A stretch of 29,509 nucleotides of DNA from an uncultured Ruminococcus sp. (GCA_902791785.1 CADAXH010000014.1:1-29509), one strand, 5' to 3'. Shown: positions 17,097-24,480, counted from the stretch's first letter. Translations and numbers: made by a program. Notes: generated from the letters alone by a model not told the origin.

Positions 17097-18443
17097 ATGG
17101 AGATTAGAAACGAATATCTGAACAGGGTATATACGGATCTGTCAAGACGCTATCCGGAACAGAAGGAATTCCTTGAAGCAGTGGCCGAAGTACTCACATC
17201 ACTTGTTCCAGTAGTCGAGTCAGACGATTCATATGAGAAAAACGGAATCATAGAGAGAATAGTAGAACCTGAAAGGGCAGTTTCATTCAGAGTAAGCTGG
17301 GTGGACGATCAGGGAAAGGTAAGAGTCAATACCGGATACAGAATCCAGTTCAACTCTGCCATAGGCCCGTACAAGGGCGGTCTCAGGTTCAGAGACAATG
17401 TCACTCTGTCTGTAATCAAGTTTCTGGGATTTGAACAGACATTCAAAAACAGCCTGACAACACTTCCGATGGGCGGAGCAAAAGGTGGATCCGACTTTGA
17501 TCCGAAGGGAAAATCCGAAGGAGAAATAATGCGTTTCTGCCAGGCATTCATGAATGAACTCTACAGACATATAGGACCCGACACGGACGTTCCCGCAGGT
17601 GACATAGGAGTCGGCGGAAGAGAAATCGGATATCTATTCGGTCAATATAAAAAGCTTGCCAACAACTGGTCAGGGGTTCTCACGGGAAAGGGATTGTCAT
17701 ACGGCGGTTCTCTTGCCAGAACTGAAGCGACGGGCTTTGGACTTATGTATTTTGCAAGCGCAATGCTCAAAGATGCGGGCAAGAGCCTTAAAGGAAGCAC
17801 CGTTATAATATCCGGATCGGGGAATGTGGCTATTTATTCCTGCCAGAAAGCTACGGAATTGGGTGCAAAAGTGGTTGCAATGAGCGACTCAAACGGGTAT
17901 ATTATAGATAGCAACGGAATTGATTACAAAGTAATAAAGGAAATCAAGGAAGTCAAGAGAGACAGAATTTCGACATATGTGAATTATGTTCCCTCTGCAA
18001 AGTATGTTGCAGGATGCGAAGGAATATGGACAATAAAATGCGATTATGCCTTCCCGTGTGCAACGCAGAACGAAATAAGCAAAGAGTCAGCTGAAACTCT
18101 TGTAAAGAACGGAACAAAAGGAGTGTTTGAAGGCGCCAACATGCCCTCTACTCCAGAAGCAATTGACGTGATTAAGAAAAACGGATTGCTGTTCTCCCCG
18201 TCAAAAGCATCGAATGCGGGAGGAGTTGCCGTATCCGGACTTGAAATGAGCCAGAATGCAGAGAGACTTTCATGGTCCTTTGAACAGGTTGACGATATGC
18301 TGAAAGGAATAATGGAAAAAATATATCATGCGTGTGCTGATGCGGCTGAAAAATACGGAATGCCCGGAGATATTCAGGCCGGAGCAAACATTGCCGGATT
18401 CCTGAAGGTTGCAAATGCGATGATTTCACAAGGAATTGTGTGA
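17097..18443 (+). CDS. gdhA: Glutamate dehydrogenase, probably NADP-specific
   Basis: Hexameric enzyme that interconverts 2-oxoglutarate plus ammonia and glutamate. The 448-residue length and N-terminal extension match the bacterial NADP-type (small hexameric) class. Visible: 'GPYKGGLRF' (substrate Lys93 region), 'LPMGGAKGGSDFDPKGKS' with the catalytic Lys129, 'DVPAGDIGVGGREIGYLFGQY', and the dinucleotide loop 'SGSGNVAIY' near residue 240. 'SKASNAGGVAVSGLEMSQN' closes the active site. GGTGGTGAT precedes the ATG. It is the first gene of a five-gene run; the next gene's Shine-Dalgarno starts 5 bases after its stop, so nitrogen assimilation and the signalling genes are co-expressed. Confidence 0.97.
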   Translation: MEIRNEYLNRVYTDLSRRYPEQKEFLEAVAEVLTSLVPVVESDDSYEKNGIIERIVEPERAVSFRVSWVDDQGKVRVNTGYRIQFNSAIGPYKGGLRFRDNVTLSVIKFLGFEQTFKNSLTTLPMGGAKGGSDFDPKGKSEGEIMRFCQAFMNELYRHIGPDTDVPAGDIGVGGREIGYLFGQYKKLANNWSGVLTGKGLSYGGSLARTEATGFGLMYFASAMLKDAGKSLKGSTVIISGSGNVAIYSCQKATELGAKVVAMSDSNGYIIDSNGIDYKVIKEIKEVKRDRISTYVNYVPSAKYVAGCEGIWTIKCDYAFPCATQNEISKESAETLVKNGTKGVFEGANMPSTPEAIDVIKKNGLLFSPSKASNAGGVAVSGLEMSQNAERLSWSFEQVDDMLKGIMEKIYHACADAAEKYGMPGDIQAGANIAGFLKVANAMISQGIV

Positions 18444-18457
18444 GAGCAGGAGGTAAT

Positions 18458-18862
18458 ATGGCAGAACTGATTGTTGGAGCAAAAAACAGTAATCTTGATG
18501 AGGTTCTTCAGTTTTTGGACACAGAACTTGAAAAAATGGGCTGTTCCATGAAGATTCAGTCTCAGATTGACGTTGCAGCAGAAGAGATATTTGTCAACAT
18601 ATCTCAATATGCCTACGATCATGACAACGGACTTGTTATTGTTCAGATTGAAGATGAAGGTGAAGAGATAATGATTACCTTCAAAGACAATGGAACACCG
18701 TTTAACCCGTTGAGACATGACGATCCTGACATTAAGAAAAAAGCCGAAGAAAGAGAAATCGGAGGTCTTGGCATCTTCATGGTCAAAAAAATGATGAACG
18801 ATGTCAAATATGAGTACAAAGACGGAAGTAACATTCTTAGTTTCAAAAAGATGGTAAAATAG
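18458..18862 (+). CDS. RsbW/SpoIIAB-like serine kinase (GHKL ATPase anti-sigma family)
   Basis: A 134-residue single HATPase domain. N-box 'AAEEIFVNISQYAY' (residues 41-54; Glu43/Asn47), G1 box 'FKDNGTPFNP' (75-84) and G2 box 'IGGLGIFMVKKM' (101-112) are present and complete. Proteins of this family phosphorylate a serine in a STAS antagonist and, in classical systems, sequester a sigma factor or another target. Two STAS proteins lie just downstream, the expected partners. ATG 18458 is used with AGGAGGT at 18448-18454; the in-frame GTG at 18440 overlaps the gdhA stop. No sigma factor gene is in the window, so the output is unknown. Confidence 0.92.
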   Translation: MAELIVGAKNSNLDEVLQFLDTELEKMGCSMKIQSQIDVAAEEIFVNISQYAYDHDNGLVIVQIEDEGEEIMITFKDNGTPFNPLRHDDPDIKKKAEEREIGGLGIFMVKKMMNDVKYEYKDGSNILSFKKMVK

Positions 18863-18870
18863 AGGGAAAA

Positions 18871-19449
18871 ATGGATATTATCGACAAAGCAATCAGGTTT
18901 GCTTGTAAAGCACATCAGGGCACTACAAGAAAGACAAGAAAAATACCAAGTGTCCTTCATCCTCTGGAAGCTGGTATAATAGCAATGAGGATGACAGATG
19001 ATCATAATACAATCGCCGCATGCATTCTTCACGATGTTGTAGAAGATACACCATATGTACTTGAAGATATCAGAAGAGAATTCGGTGACAGGGTTGCTTT
19101 TCTTGTTGATTCGGAAACCGAGGACAAGATGCGCGACAGACCAAAGGAAGAGACCTGGATAGAGAGAAAAAAGCAGCTGCTGTCCAAAATCGAAAACACG
19201 GACGACAGAGAAGTAAAGGTTCTCTGGGTCTCGGACAAACTGGCCAATATGAGAGATTTCTACAGATTGTATCTGGTTGAAGGTGACAAAATGTGGAATC
19301 ACTTCAACATGAAAGATCCGGAAGTGCAAAAAAAATATTATTTAAGAGTCCTTGAATGCTTGTCGAGCATGGAAGACGAACCTGCCTATCAGGAGCTAAA
19401 GGCATACATTTATACAATTTTCAGACTAGGAGATTTTAGACATGATTGA
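18871..19449 (+). CDS. Stand-alone HD-domain protein, (p)ppGpp hydrolase-like (MESH1/SAH type)
   Basis: A 192-residue protein resembling the N-terminal hydrolase domain of RelA/SpoT without synthetase, TGS or ACT domains. Seen: 'ACKAHQGTTRKTRKIPSVLHP' (His30, substrate loop; split here as A11-P31), the metal-binding 'ILHDVVEDT' (His54, Asp55, Glu58, Asp59), and 'SDKLANMRDF' with Asp122. These are the manganese-ligand and catalytic positions of small alarmone hydrolases, which remove pyrophosphate from (p)ppGpp; other nucleotides are possible substrates. It starts 8 bases after the RsbW-like gene and overlaps the STAS gene by 8 bases, so translation is coupled. Placement inside a partner-switching operon is unusual. 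Confidence 0.87.
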   Translation: MDIIDKAIRFACKAHQGTTRKTRKIPSVLHPLEAGIIAMRMTDDHNTIAACILHDVVEDTPYVLEDIRREFGDRVAFLVDSETEDKMRDRPKEETWIERKKQLLSKIENTDDREVKVLWVSDKLANMRDFYRLYLVEGDKMWNHFNMKDPEVQKKYYLRVLECLSSMEDEPAYQELKAYIYTIFRLGDFRHD

Positions 19450-19744
19450 AATAAAAAATGCAGTAGTTGACGGAAAACTTGTTGTTTATCTGAACGGAAG
19501 AATTGACACTTCAAATGCTCAGGAAGTTGAAGCAAAGATTGATTCGATAGTAAAAGAAAATCCGGGCAAAGAACTGGTTCTTGACGGTGAAAACCTAAAA
19601 TACATTTCAAGTGCCGGTTTGAGAGTTGTGCTTAAACTGAGAAAGACACTCGGCTCATTGTCGGTAATCAAACTGACACCTGATGTTTACGAAGTATTTG
19701 AACTTGTTGGATTCACAGATCTGATGACAATTCAACAAGCATAG
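19442..19744 (+). CDS. STAS-domain anti-sigma factor antagonist (SpoIIAA/RsbV-like)
   Basis: A 100-residue single STAS domain. The strand-helix core 'GKLVVYLNGRIDTSNAQEVE' and the phosphoacceptor loop 'YISSAGLRVVLKLRK' (Ser56/Ser57) are conserved. In this family the unphosphorylated form binds the RsbW-like kinase and frees its target; phosphorylation on the loop serine releases it. AGGAG at about 19427-19431 precedes the ATG. It overlaps the HD gene and is followed after 32 bases by a second, clearly paralogous STAS domain, so it probably arose by local duplication. Confidence 0.93.
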   Translation: MIEIKNAVVDGKLVVYLNGRIDTSNAQEVEAKIDSIVKENPGKELVLDGENLKYISSAGLRVVLKLRKTLGSLSVIKLTPDVYEVFELVGFTDLMTIQQA

Positions 19745-19776
19745 TAAGCAGAAATAGTTTTGAGAGGATATTGACC

Positions 19777-20937
19777 ATGAGTGGTTACAAATTTGAAGTA
19801 AAAGGCAACAAGCTTGTTGTTTATATTGAAGGCCGTATAGATACAAACAATGCGGCCGAAGCTGAGGCGGAAATCAATAAGATAATCAATGATAATTCAG
19901 GATATGAGCTCGTTTTCGACGCCGCAAAACTTGAATACATTTCAAGTGCTGGTTTAAGAATAGTTTTAAGACTGAGAAAAGTACATCCTGAAATGCTGAT
20001 TACAAATGTGTCCTCAGAAGTTTATGACATATTTGAAATGACAGGCTTTACCGAAATGATAAAGGTAGAAAAAGCTTTCAAGTCCGTCAGCGTCGACGGA
20101 TGCGAAGTTATCGGACAGGGATCAAACGGAATTGTTTACAGAACAGATCCGGAGACAATCGTAAAGGTATACAGAAATCCCGAAGCACTGGATGACATCA
20201 GACACGAGAGAGAAGTTGCAAGAAGAGCTCTGATTCTCGGTATTCCGACTGCGATTTCATATGATATTGTCAAAGTGGGAGACAAATACGGTTCTGTTTT
20301 CGAGCTTCTGAATGCCAAGTCCTTTACTCAGCTTATTTGTGAGAAGCCGGACCAGCTTGATTACTACATAACTATTTTTGTTGACCTGCTCAAAAAGATT
20401 CATGCAACAGAAGCGTCTGAAGAAGATTTTCCTGACATGAAAAAGAGAGCTCTCAAGTGGCTGAATGATCTCGAAGGCCAGCTGCCGGTCGAGATATACA
20501 CCAAACTCATTAAAATGATTGGCGAGATTCCTTACTCAAGCAACCTGATTCACGGAGATTATCATACAAACAATGTCATGATGCAGGGCGATGAAGTATT
20601 GCTTATAGACATGGATACTCTTGCAGTTGGCAATCCGGTATTTGACTTTGCTTCAATATATGCAGCTTACCAGGGATTCAGCGAAGTTGACCCGGCCACC
20701 ATTGAGAGATTTCTCGGCATAAAACTTGATCTCGGAAAAGAAATCTGGAACAAGACAATCAGCTTGTATTTCGATCCCAGCGTTCAGAGCATCAATGAAA
20801 AGAAAGCCCGCATCCTGTGCTACATGAGACTTCTGAGAAGAACACTGAGAAGAGAACCCGACAACACAGCCATGATTGAACACTGCAGGAATATGCTGAT
20901 TGAACTCGTGCCCACAGTTCACAATCTCCACATTTGA
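19777..20937 (+). CDS. STAS domain fused to an APH/choline-kinase-like protein kinase (TIGR02172-like)
   Basis: A 386-residue two-domain protein. Residues 1-100 are a STAS domain with the same 'YISSAGLRIVLRLRK' loop (Ser56/57) as the upstream gene. Residues ~108-386 are an aminoglycoside-phosphotransferase-like kinase: glycine-rich 'IGQGSNGIVYR' (112-122), ATP-binding Lys130 in 'IVKVYR', Glu145 region 'RHEREVARR', catalytic loop 'HGDYHTNN' (His259, Asp261, Asn266) and metal-binding 'IDMDTL' (Asp278/Asp280). All catalytic residues appear intact. It resembles the TIGR02172 paralogous family. Substrate unknown. ATG 19777 is chosen (AGAGG 9 bases upstream) over the TTG at 19771, which is only 3 bases from it. 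Last gene before a strong terminator. Confidence 0.9.
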   Translation: MSGYKFEVKGNKLVVYIEGRIDTNNAAEAEAEINKIINDNSGYELVFDAAKLEYISSAGLRIVLRLRKVHPEMLITNVSSEVYDIFEMTGFTEMIKVEKAFKSVSVDGCEVIGQGSNGIVYRTDPETIVKVYRNPEALDDIRHEREVARRALILGIPTAISYDIVKVGDKYGSVFELLNAKSFTQLICEKPDQLDYYITIFVDLLKKIHATEASEEDFPDMKKRALKWLNDLEGQLPVEIYTKLIKMIGEIPYSSNLIHGDYHTNNVMMQGDEVLLIDMDTLAVGNPVFDFASIYAAYQGFSEVDPATIERFLGIKLDLGKEIWNKTISLYFDPSVQSINEKKARILCYMRLLRRTLRREPDNTAMIEHCRNMLIELVPTVHNLHI

Positions 20938-20955
20938 GTAAAAAAGTGAAATATT

Positions 20956-20989
20956 AAATGCCCGACTATTCATTTTTCGGGCATTTTTT
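20956..20989 (+). terminator. Terminator of the gdhA-partner-switching operon
   Basis: AAATGCCCGA (20956-20965) pairs perfectly with TCGGGCATTT (20977-20986) around an 11-base loop and runs into six T's (20984-20989). It ends 52 bases after the STAS-kinase stop. Confidence 0.88.
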
Positions 20990-20997
20990 GATATAAT
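20989..20997 (+). promoter_or_regulatory. Extended -10 promoter for the DUF4886 lipoprotein gene
   Basis: TG-A-TATAAT: consensus -10 at 20992-20997 with extended TG at 20989-20990, directly touching the T-tract of the preceding terminator. The -35 at 17-base spacing (TTCATT, 20969-20974) is poor and falls in the terminator loop. The gene has no other obvious promoter. Confidence 0.55.
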
Positions 20998-21029
20998 GAT
21001 TTTGCAGTAATTTAGTAAGGAGATGCCAA

Positions 21030-23510
21030 ATGAAAAAAATACTGTCAGCACTACTTGTTTTAATTATGGTTGTTGCACTTGTTGCATGCAATTCTTCCAA
21101 ACAGGATGAGACCACGAAGGAAGGTGTTACAACAGAAACAACAACTCAGAAAGAAACCGAACAGACAACAACGGTTGAGACTACTACGGACGAAACCACA
21201 GAAGAAACAACCGAACAGACAACCGAAGAGACAACAACAGACAATACTGAGCCTGAAAAGAAATCCATTAAGATTTTTGCAATAGGCAACAGTTTTTCTG
21301 AAGACAGCGTAGAGCATTTGTACGGAATACTCAAAGACCTGGGATACGAAGAAATCGTAATCGGAAACATGTATACAGGCGGATGTTCACTTGCTCAGCA
21401 CGCTAAAAATATCGAGCACAGAGAAAAAGGTTTTTACACAACATATTACGAAAACACTAACGGCAAGTGGGTTTCAAATCCTGTTCAGCCTACACTTGTC
21501 AATACAATAAACAGACATGACTGGGACTATATATCCATTCAGCAGGTTAGCGGAGACAGCGGCAGACCTGAGACTTTTGAACCCTATCTGACGACCGTTC
21601 TCAACTACATCAAGGAACACTGTCCGGATGCAGAAATAATGTGGAACATGACATGGGCTTATCCGGATGGTTCTGACTATTCAAGCTTCAAAAATTACGG
21701 ATATGACCAGATGACAATGTACAATGCAATTCTTGACACAACAAAGACTTTGATTGTTCCGAGAGAAGAATTCTCATTTGTTATACCAGTAGGAACAGCA
21801 GTTCAGAATGCCAGAACAAGTTTCTTGACAGAATCACAGCTCCACAGAGACAATCTGCACCTCTCAAGCTATATAGGAAGATACCTGGCAGCAATGATGT
21901 GGGCAAGACAGATTACCGGAATGAGCGTCAAGGACGTAACATTCAATCCACAGGTGAGTTTGATTACTCCTCAGATTATGGAAGTCATCAAGGAATCTGT
22001 TGAGAATGCATATAACCATCCGTTTGAAATAACAGAATCAGAACACACAGAATTTGAATCTGTATCAACAGATGACGTTCTCAGATCATACAATGTCGAC
22101 CCGTCAAAATATACAAAACTTGACTATACTCTCACAACTTTCTCATACTGGAACTCAAATACATCAACAGAACTTGTATGCGAAGCAAACGGAAGCACAG
22201 CTTCAAACCTCAATCAGTATGCTTCTACTCAGCTGTTTGACAAGACACAGATTCCTGTAGGATCAATAATCGTAGTTGTTGATGGCTACCAGTACAGACC
22301 TGATGCCTTTGTTGAGCAGGACGGAGTTTTGCTGAAGAATGGAACCGGAACAGGCAAGAGCGGATACACAAGACAGGAAATAACAGCCAAAGAAGCTGTT
22401 GCAGTAACAGAAGAATGGTGGGCTGACTGGTCTGTTGTAGGATTCAACATTTCAATGTTGGGCAATCCGGCGCTCAAGGAATCAGTAATGAAGTCATTCT
22501 CAAAGAAATTCACAATCTATGTTCCGATTGACCCGAATGAACCAATCCCGAATCTTGAAAAAGAAATAAACAATGCAAATCTCGAAGAAGTACTTAAAGA
22601 GAACGGATTTGATATTTCAGATTATAATCTGCTCGACCTTAAGATGACTACATATGCTTACTACAACTCAACTTCAAATTCAGCTTTGGTAAGCAAAATC
22701 GGTGGCAGCACAGCATCAAATATCAATCAGTTTGCCGCTACAAAGATATTCAAAAAAGATGAACTTCCAAACGGTTCACTTGTTGTAGTATTTGACGGAT
22801 ATCAGTACAGACCTGAAGGCTGGACATCACTGAGTTCAAAGACTTCAAACAGACCGACAAATGTTGTCACAAACGGAAGCAACCTTGTTACTGTTGTTGA
22901 CGACGATTGGTGGGGTTCATGGAACTTCAGAGCATTCAACGTTGCCAAGGCCGGAAATCCCGGACTCAGCGATGCAGAAATGCAGGAACTGCTCAGTGTT
23001 TTCTATGTTCTCGTTCCAAAGGGATCGAGCCATGGTGAAGAAAACAAGATGAGCGAAGAACTCGCTAAACTGCTTTCAGACAACGGATACAATCCTGACA
23101 ATTACAAAGTTCCGGAAGTATCATTCACAAAGTATGCATATTACAATTCAACTGCAAATTCAACAATTGTAAGCAAAGAGGGCGGAAGCACAGCAACCAA
23201 TCTCAATCAGTTTGCAGCAACTCAGGTATTCACAAAGGCAGAACTGCCGAACGGCACTTTGATTATAGTGCTTCAGGGCTTCCAGTACAGACCCGAAGGC
23301 TGGACCGACCTTAGCACCAAAAACTCTTCCTCGTCAAGACCTGCCAATGTAACAGCACCAAGCGGGGTATCGATAGTTGAAGTTGATGCAACATGGTGGG
23401 GTTCATGGAACTATAGAGCATTTAATGTTGCAAAAGTAGGAAATCCTGCTTTGTCTGATGCTGAAATGGATGCACTTCCTGAAGTATTCTTCATAGTAGT
23501 TCCAAAATAA
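21030..23510 (+). CDS. Lipoprotein with DUF4886 SGNH-hydrolase-like domain and three C-terminal repeat modules
   Basis: The N-terminus is a lipoprotein signal: 'MKKILSALLVLIMVVALVAC' with lipobox LVAC and Cys20. A Thr/Glu-rich disordered linker follows (about residues 22-75). Residues ~80-330 match the DUF4886 SGNH-hydrolase family: 'IFAIGNSFSED' with nucleophile Ser88, 'YISIQQVSG', and 'DNLHLS' with Asp274/His277 completing the Ser-Asp-His set. Such enzymes are often carbohydrate esterases; the substrate here is unknown. Residues 349-500, 518-664 and 678-826 are three copies of one ~150-residue module, perhaps carbohydrate or peptidoglycan binding (inference). TAAGGAG lies 7 bases before the ATG. 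Cell-surface attached. Confidence 0.9.
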   Translation: MKKILSALLVLIMVVALVACNSSKQDETTKEGVTTETTTQKETEQTTTVETTTDETTEETTEQTTEETTTDNTEPEKKSIKIFAIGNSFSEDSVEHLYGILKDLGYEEIVIGNMYTGGCSLAQHAKNIEHREKGFYTTYYENTNGKWVSNPVQPTLVNTINRHDWDYISIQQVSGDSGRPETFEPYLTTVLNYIKEHCPDAEIMWNMTWAYPDGSDYSSFKNYGYDQMTMYNAILDTTKTLIVPREEFSFVIPVGTAVQNARTSFLTESQLHRDNLHLSSYIGRYLAAMMWARQITGMSVKDVTFNPQVSLITPQIMEVIKESVENAYNHPFEITESEHTEFESVSTDDVLRSYNVDPSKYTKLDYTLTTFSYWNSNTSTELVCEANGSTASNLNQYASTQLFDKTQIPVGSIIVVVDGYQYRPDAFVEQDGVLLKNGTGTGKSGYTRQEITAKEAVAVTEEWWADWSVVGFNISMLGNPALKESVMKSFSKKFTIYVPIDPNEPIPNLEKEINNANLEEVLKENGFDISDYNLLDLKMTTYAYYNSTSNSALVSKIGGSTASNINQFAATKIFKKDELPNGSLVVVFDGYQYRPEGWTSLSSKTSNRPTNVVTNGSNLVTVVDDDWWGSWNFRAFNVAKAGNPGLSDAEMQELLSVFYVLVPKGSSHGEENKMSEELAKLLSDNGYNPDNYKVPEVSFTKYAYYNSTANSTIVSKEGGSTATNLNQFAATQVFTKAELPNGTLIIVLQGFQYRPEGWTDLSTKNSSSSRPANVTAPSGVSIVEVDATWWGSWNYRAFNVAKVGNPALSDAEMDALPEVFFIVVPK
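22074..23507 (+). repeat. Three in-frame copies of a ~150-residue module
   Basis: Copies at about 22074-22529, 22581-23021 and 23061-23507. Each contains 'Y-x-YNS', 'GSTASN-NQ-A-T--F', 'P-G----V--GYQYRP', a Trp pair ('EWWADW', 'DWWGSWNFRAFN', 'TWWGSWNYRAFN') and 'GNP-L'. Copies 2 and 3 are much closer to each other than to copy 1, which suggests a later duplication of the last unit. Confidence 0.85.
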
Positions 23511-23514
23511 CAGA

Positions 23515-23568
23515 GCATAATGTAACAAATGGTGAGACTCAAAACCAGAGTCTCGCCATTTATTATGC
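23515..23568 (+). terminator. Long interrupted hairpin after the DUF4886 lipoprotein gene
   Basis: GCATAAT (23515-23521) pairs with ATTATGC (23562-23568), and AAATGGTGAGACTC (23527-23540) pairs with GAGTCTCGCCATTT (23548-23561) with one G-U, leaving a 5-base bulge on the left arm. The tail lacks a run of T, so as a terminator it is imperfect; the structure itself is strong. Confidence 0.6.
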
Positions 23569-23594
23569 AAAAAACCACCTGGATTATCAGGTGG
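23569..23594 (-). terminator. Terminator of the acetyltransferase gene
   Basis: Minus strand: CCACCTG and CAGGTGG (23594-23588 and 23581-23575) form a 7-bp stem with a 6-base loop, followed by six T (complement of 23569-23574). It lies just past the acetyltransferase stop. Confidence 0.85.
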
Positions 23595-23608
23595 CAATTA
23601 TTCAACAA

Positions 23609-24169
23609 TCATTGTTCAATGTGTTTTATGATTTTTGCGGGATTGCCGCCTACTACTGTGTTGTCAGCTACATCTTTTGTTACTACTGCGCCTGCAGCAA
23701 CGACGCTGTTTTCACCTATTGTTACTCCGGGGCATATTATTGCTCCTGCAGCAATCCAGGCATTTCTTTTTATCGTCACTTTCTTGAAAATTATTTTGTT
23801 GTGTCTGTCAGCCAGATCATGATTTACACTGATTATCTTTACATCAGGCCCGATTAATACATCATCTTCTATTTCCACAATACCTGCTGAAAACACAGTT
23901 GCGCCTTTGTTGATGATGATATTTCTTCCGAGTTTGAGACGTGAACCAAAATCACAATAGAATGGAGAAACTATTGATACAGAATTATCAACTTTATCCT
24001 GCAGCAAGTCTTCCAGAAGATCTTTATATCCTGGATCTGTCGGTCTCATCAAGCTTATTCTCAATGATAAATCATGTGATCGTATCATCTCTTTTTCAGC
24101 AATCATATATGTTTGGTCATCTTGAATAATGTATCCATCCCTATCTATTTTTTCAAAAAGTTTATTCAC
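23609..24169 (-). CDS. Maltose/galactoside O-acetyltransferase-like (left-handed beta-helix)
   Basis: A 186-residue acyltransferase of the LacA/Maa/NodL group, which moves acetyl from acetyl-CoA to a sugar hydroxyl; the exact sugar is unknown. Hexapeptide repeats run from about 'IIINKGATVFSAGIVEIEDDV' region to the C-terminus. The catalytic His is in 'IISVNHDL', and 'NAWIAAGAIICPGVTIGENSV' and 'GGNPAKIIKHIEQ' are family signatures. GTG 24169 is chosen because GGGAGG at 24180-24175 precedes it by 5 bases and it gives the usual ~186 aa; the longer frame to 24214 includes that Shine-Dalgarno. The tRNA-Gln terminator separates it from the tRNA; I did not find a strong promoter of its own. Confidence 0.9.
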   Translation of the reverse strand: MNKLFEKIDRDGYIIQDDQTYMIAEKEMIRSHDLSLRISLMRPTDPGYKDLLEDLLQDKVDNSVSIVSPFYCDFGSRLKLGRNIIINKGATVFSAGIVEIEDDVLIGPDVKIISVNHDLADRHNKIIFKKVTIKRNAWIAAGAIICPGVTIGENSVVAAGAVVTKDVADNTVVGGNPAKIIKHIEQ

Positions 24170-24228
24170 GGCATCCTCCCGAATATTCATATTAAATAAA
24201 AAACAATTAACCACTTCATCAATTCAAA

Positions 24229-24262
24229 GAAAAAAAGGCCTGATACAGAAATGTATCAAACC
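24229..24262 (-). terminator. Terminator of tRNA-Gln
   Basis: Minus strand: an 11-bp stem (24262-24252 with 24247-24237, two G-U pairs) closes the loop TTTC and is followed by seven T (complement of 24230-24236). It lies 13 bases past the tRNA CCA end. Confidence 0.88.
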
Positions 24263-24275
24263 TATTCTTCTTTAA

Positions 24276-24352
24276 TGGCTGGGACAGCCGGACTTGAACC
24301 GACGAAATGCAAGAGTCAAAGTCTTGTGCCTTACCAACTTGGCTATGTCCCA
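24276..24352 (-). tRNA. tRNA-Gln (anticodon TTG)
   Basis: Reading the minus strand gives a full cloverleaf: 7-bp acceptor TGGGACA/TGTCCCA, D-arm with GTTGGTAAGGC, anticodon stem CAAGA/TCTTG around CTTTGAC (anticodon TTG), T-arm with GGTTCAAGTCC, discriminator G and encoded CCA. It is flanked by a near-consensus promoter and a strong terminator, so it is a single-gene unit. Confidence 0.97.
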
Positions 24353-24365
24353 TAGGCAAGTATGT

Positions 24366-24394
24366 ATTTTACCAATATTTGGTTTCCGTGTCAA
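24366..24394 (-). promoter_or_regulatory. Strong promoter of tRNA-Gln
   Basis: Minus strand: consensus TTGACA (24394-24389), 17-base spacer, TAAAAT (24371-24366) with extended -10 TGG. It places the start close to the 5' end of the tRNA. Confidence 0.85.
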
Positions 24395-24427
24395 CCAAAA
24401 AAAGCATATATTGGGGACTACCGGCAA

Positions 24428-24456
24428 TTGAGATTTTATTAAGAATGATGTAGAAT
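24428..24456 (+). promoter_or_regulatory. Promoter of the alpha/beta hydrolase gene
   Basis: TTGAGA at 24428-24433 and TAGAAT at 24451-24456, spaced 17. The predicted start near 24463 favours translation from 24481 over the ATG at 24469. Confidence 0.62.
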
Positions 24457-24480
24457 TATTGATGAAGGATGGTGGGGAAA

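Noticed and set aside
24276..24352. tRNA-Gln as an integration (att) site for a mobile element
   Set aside because: No integrase gene or direct repeat of the tRNA 3' end was found nearby; the flanking genes look like ordinary chromosomal genes.
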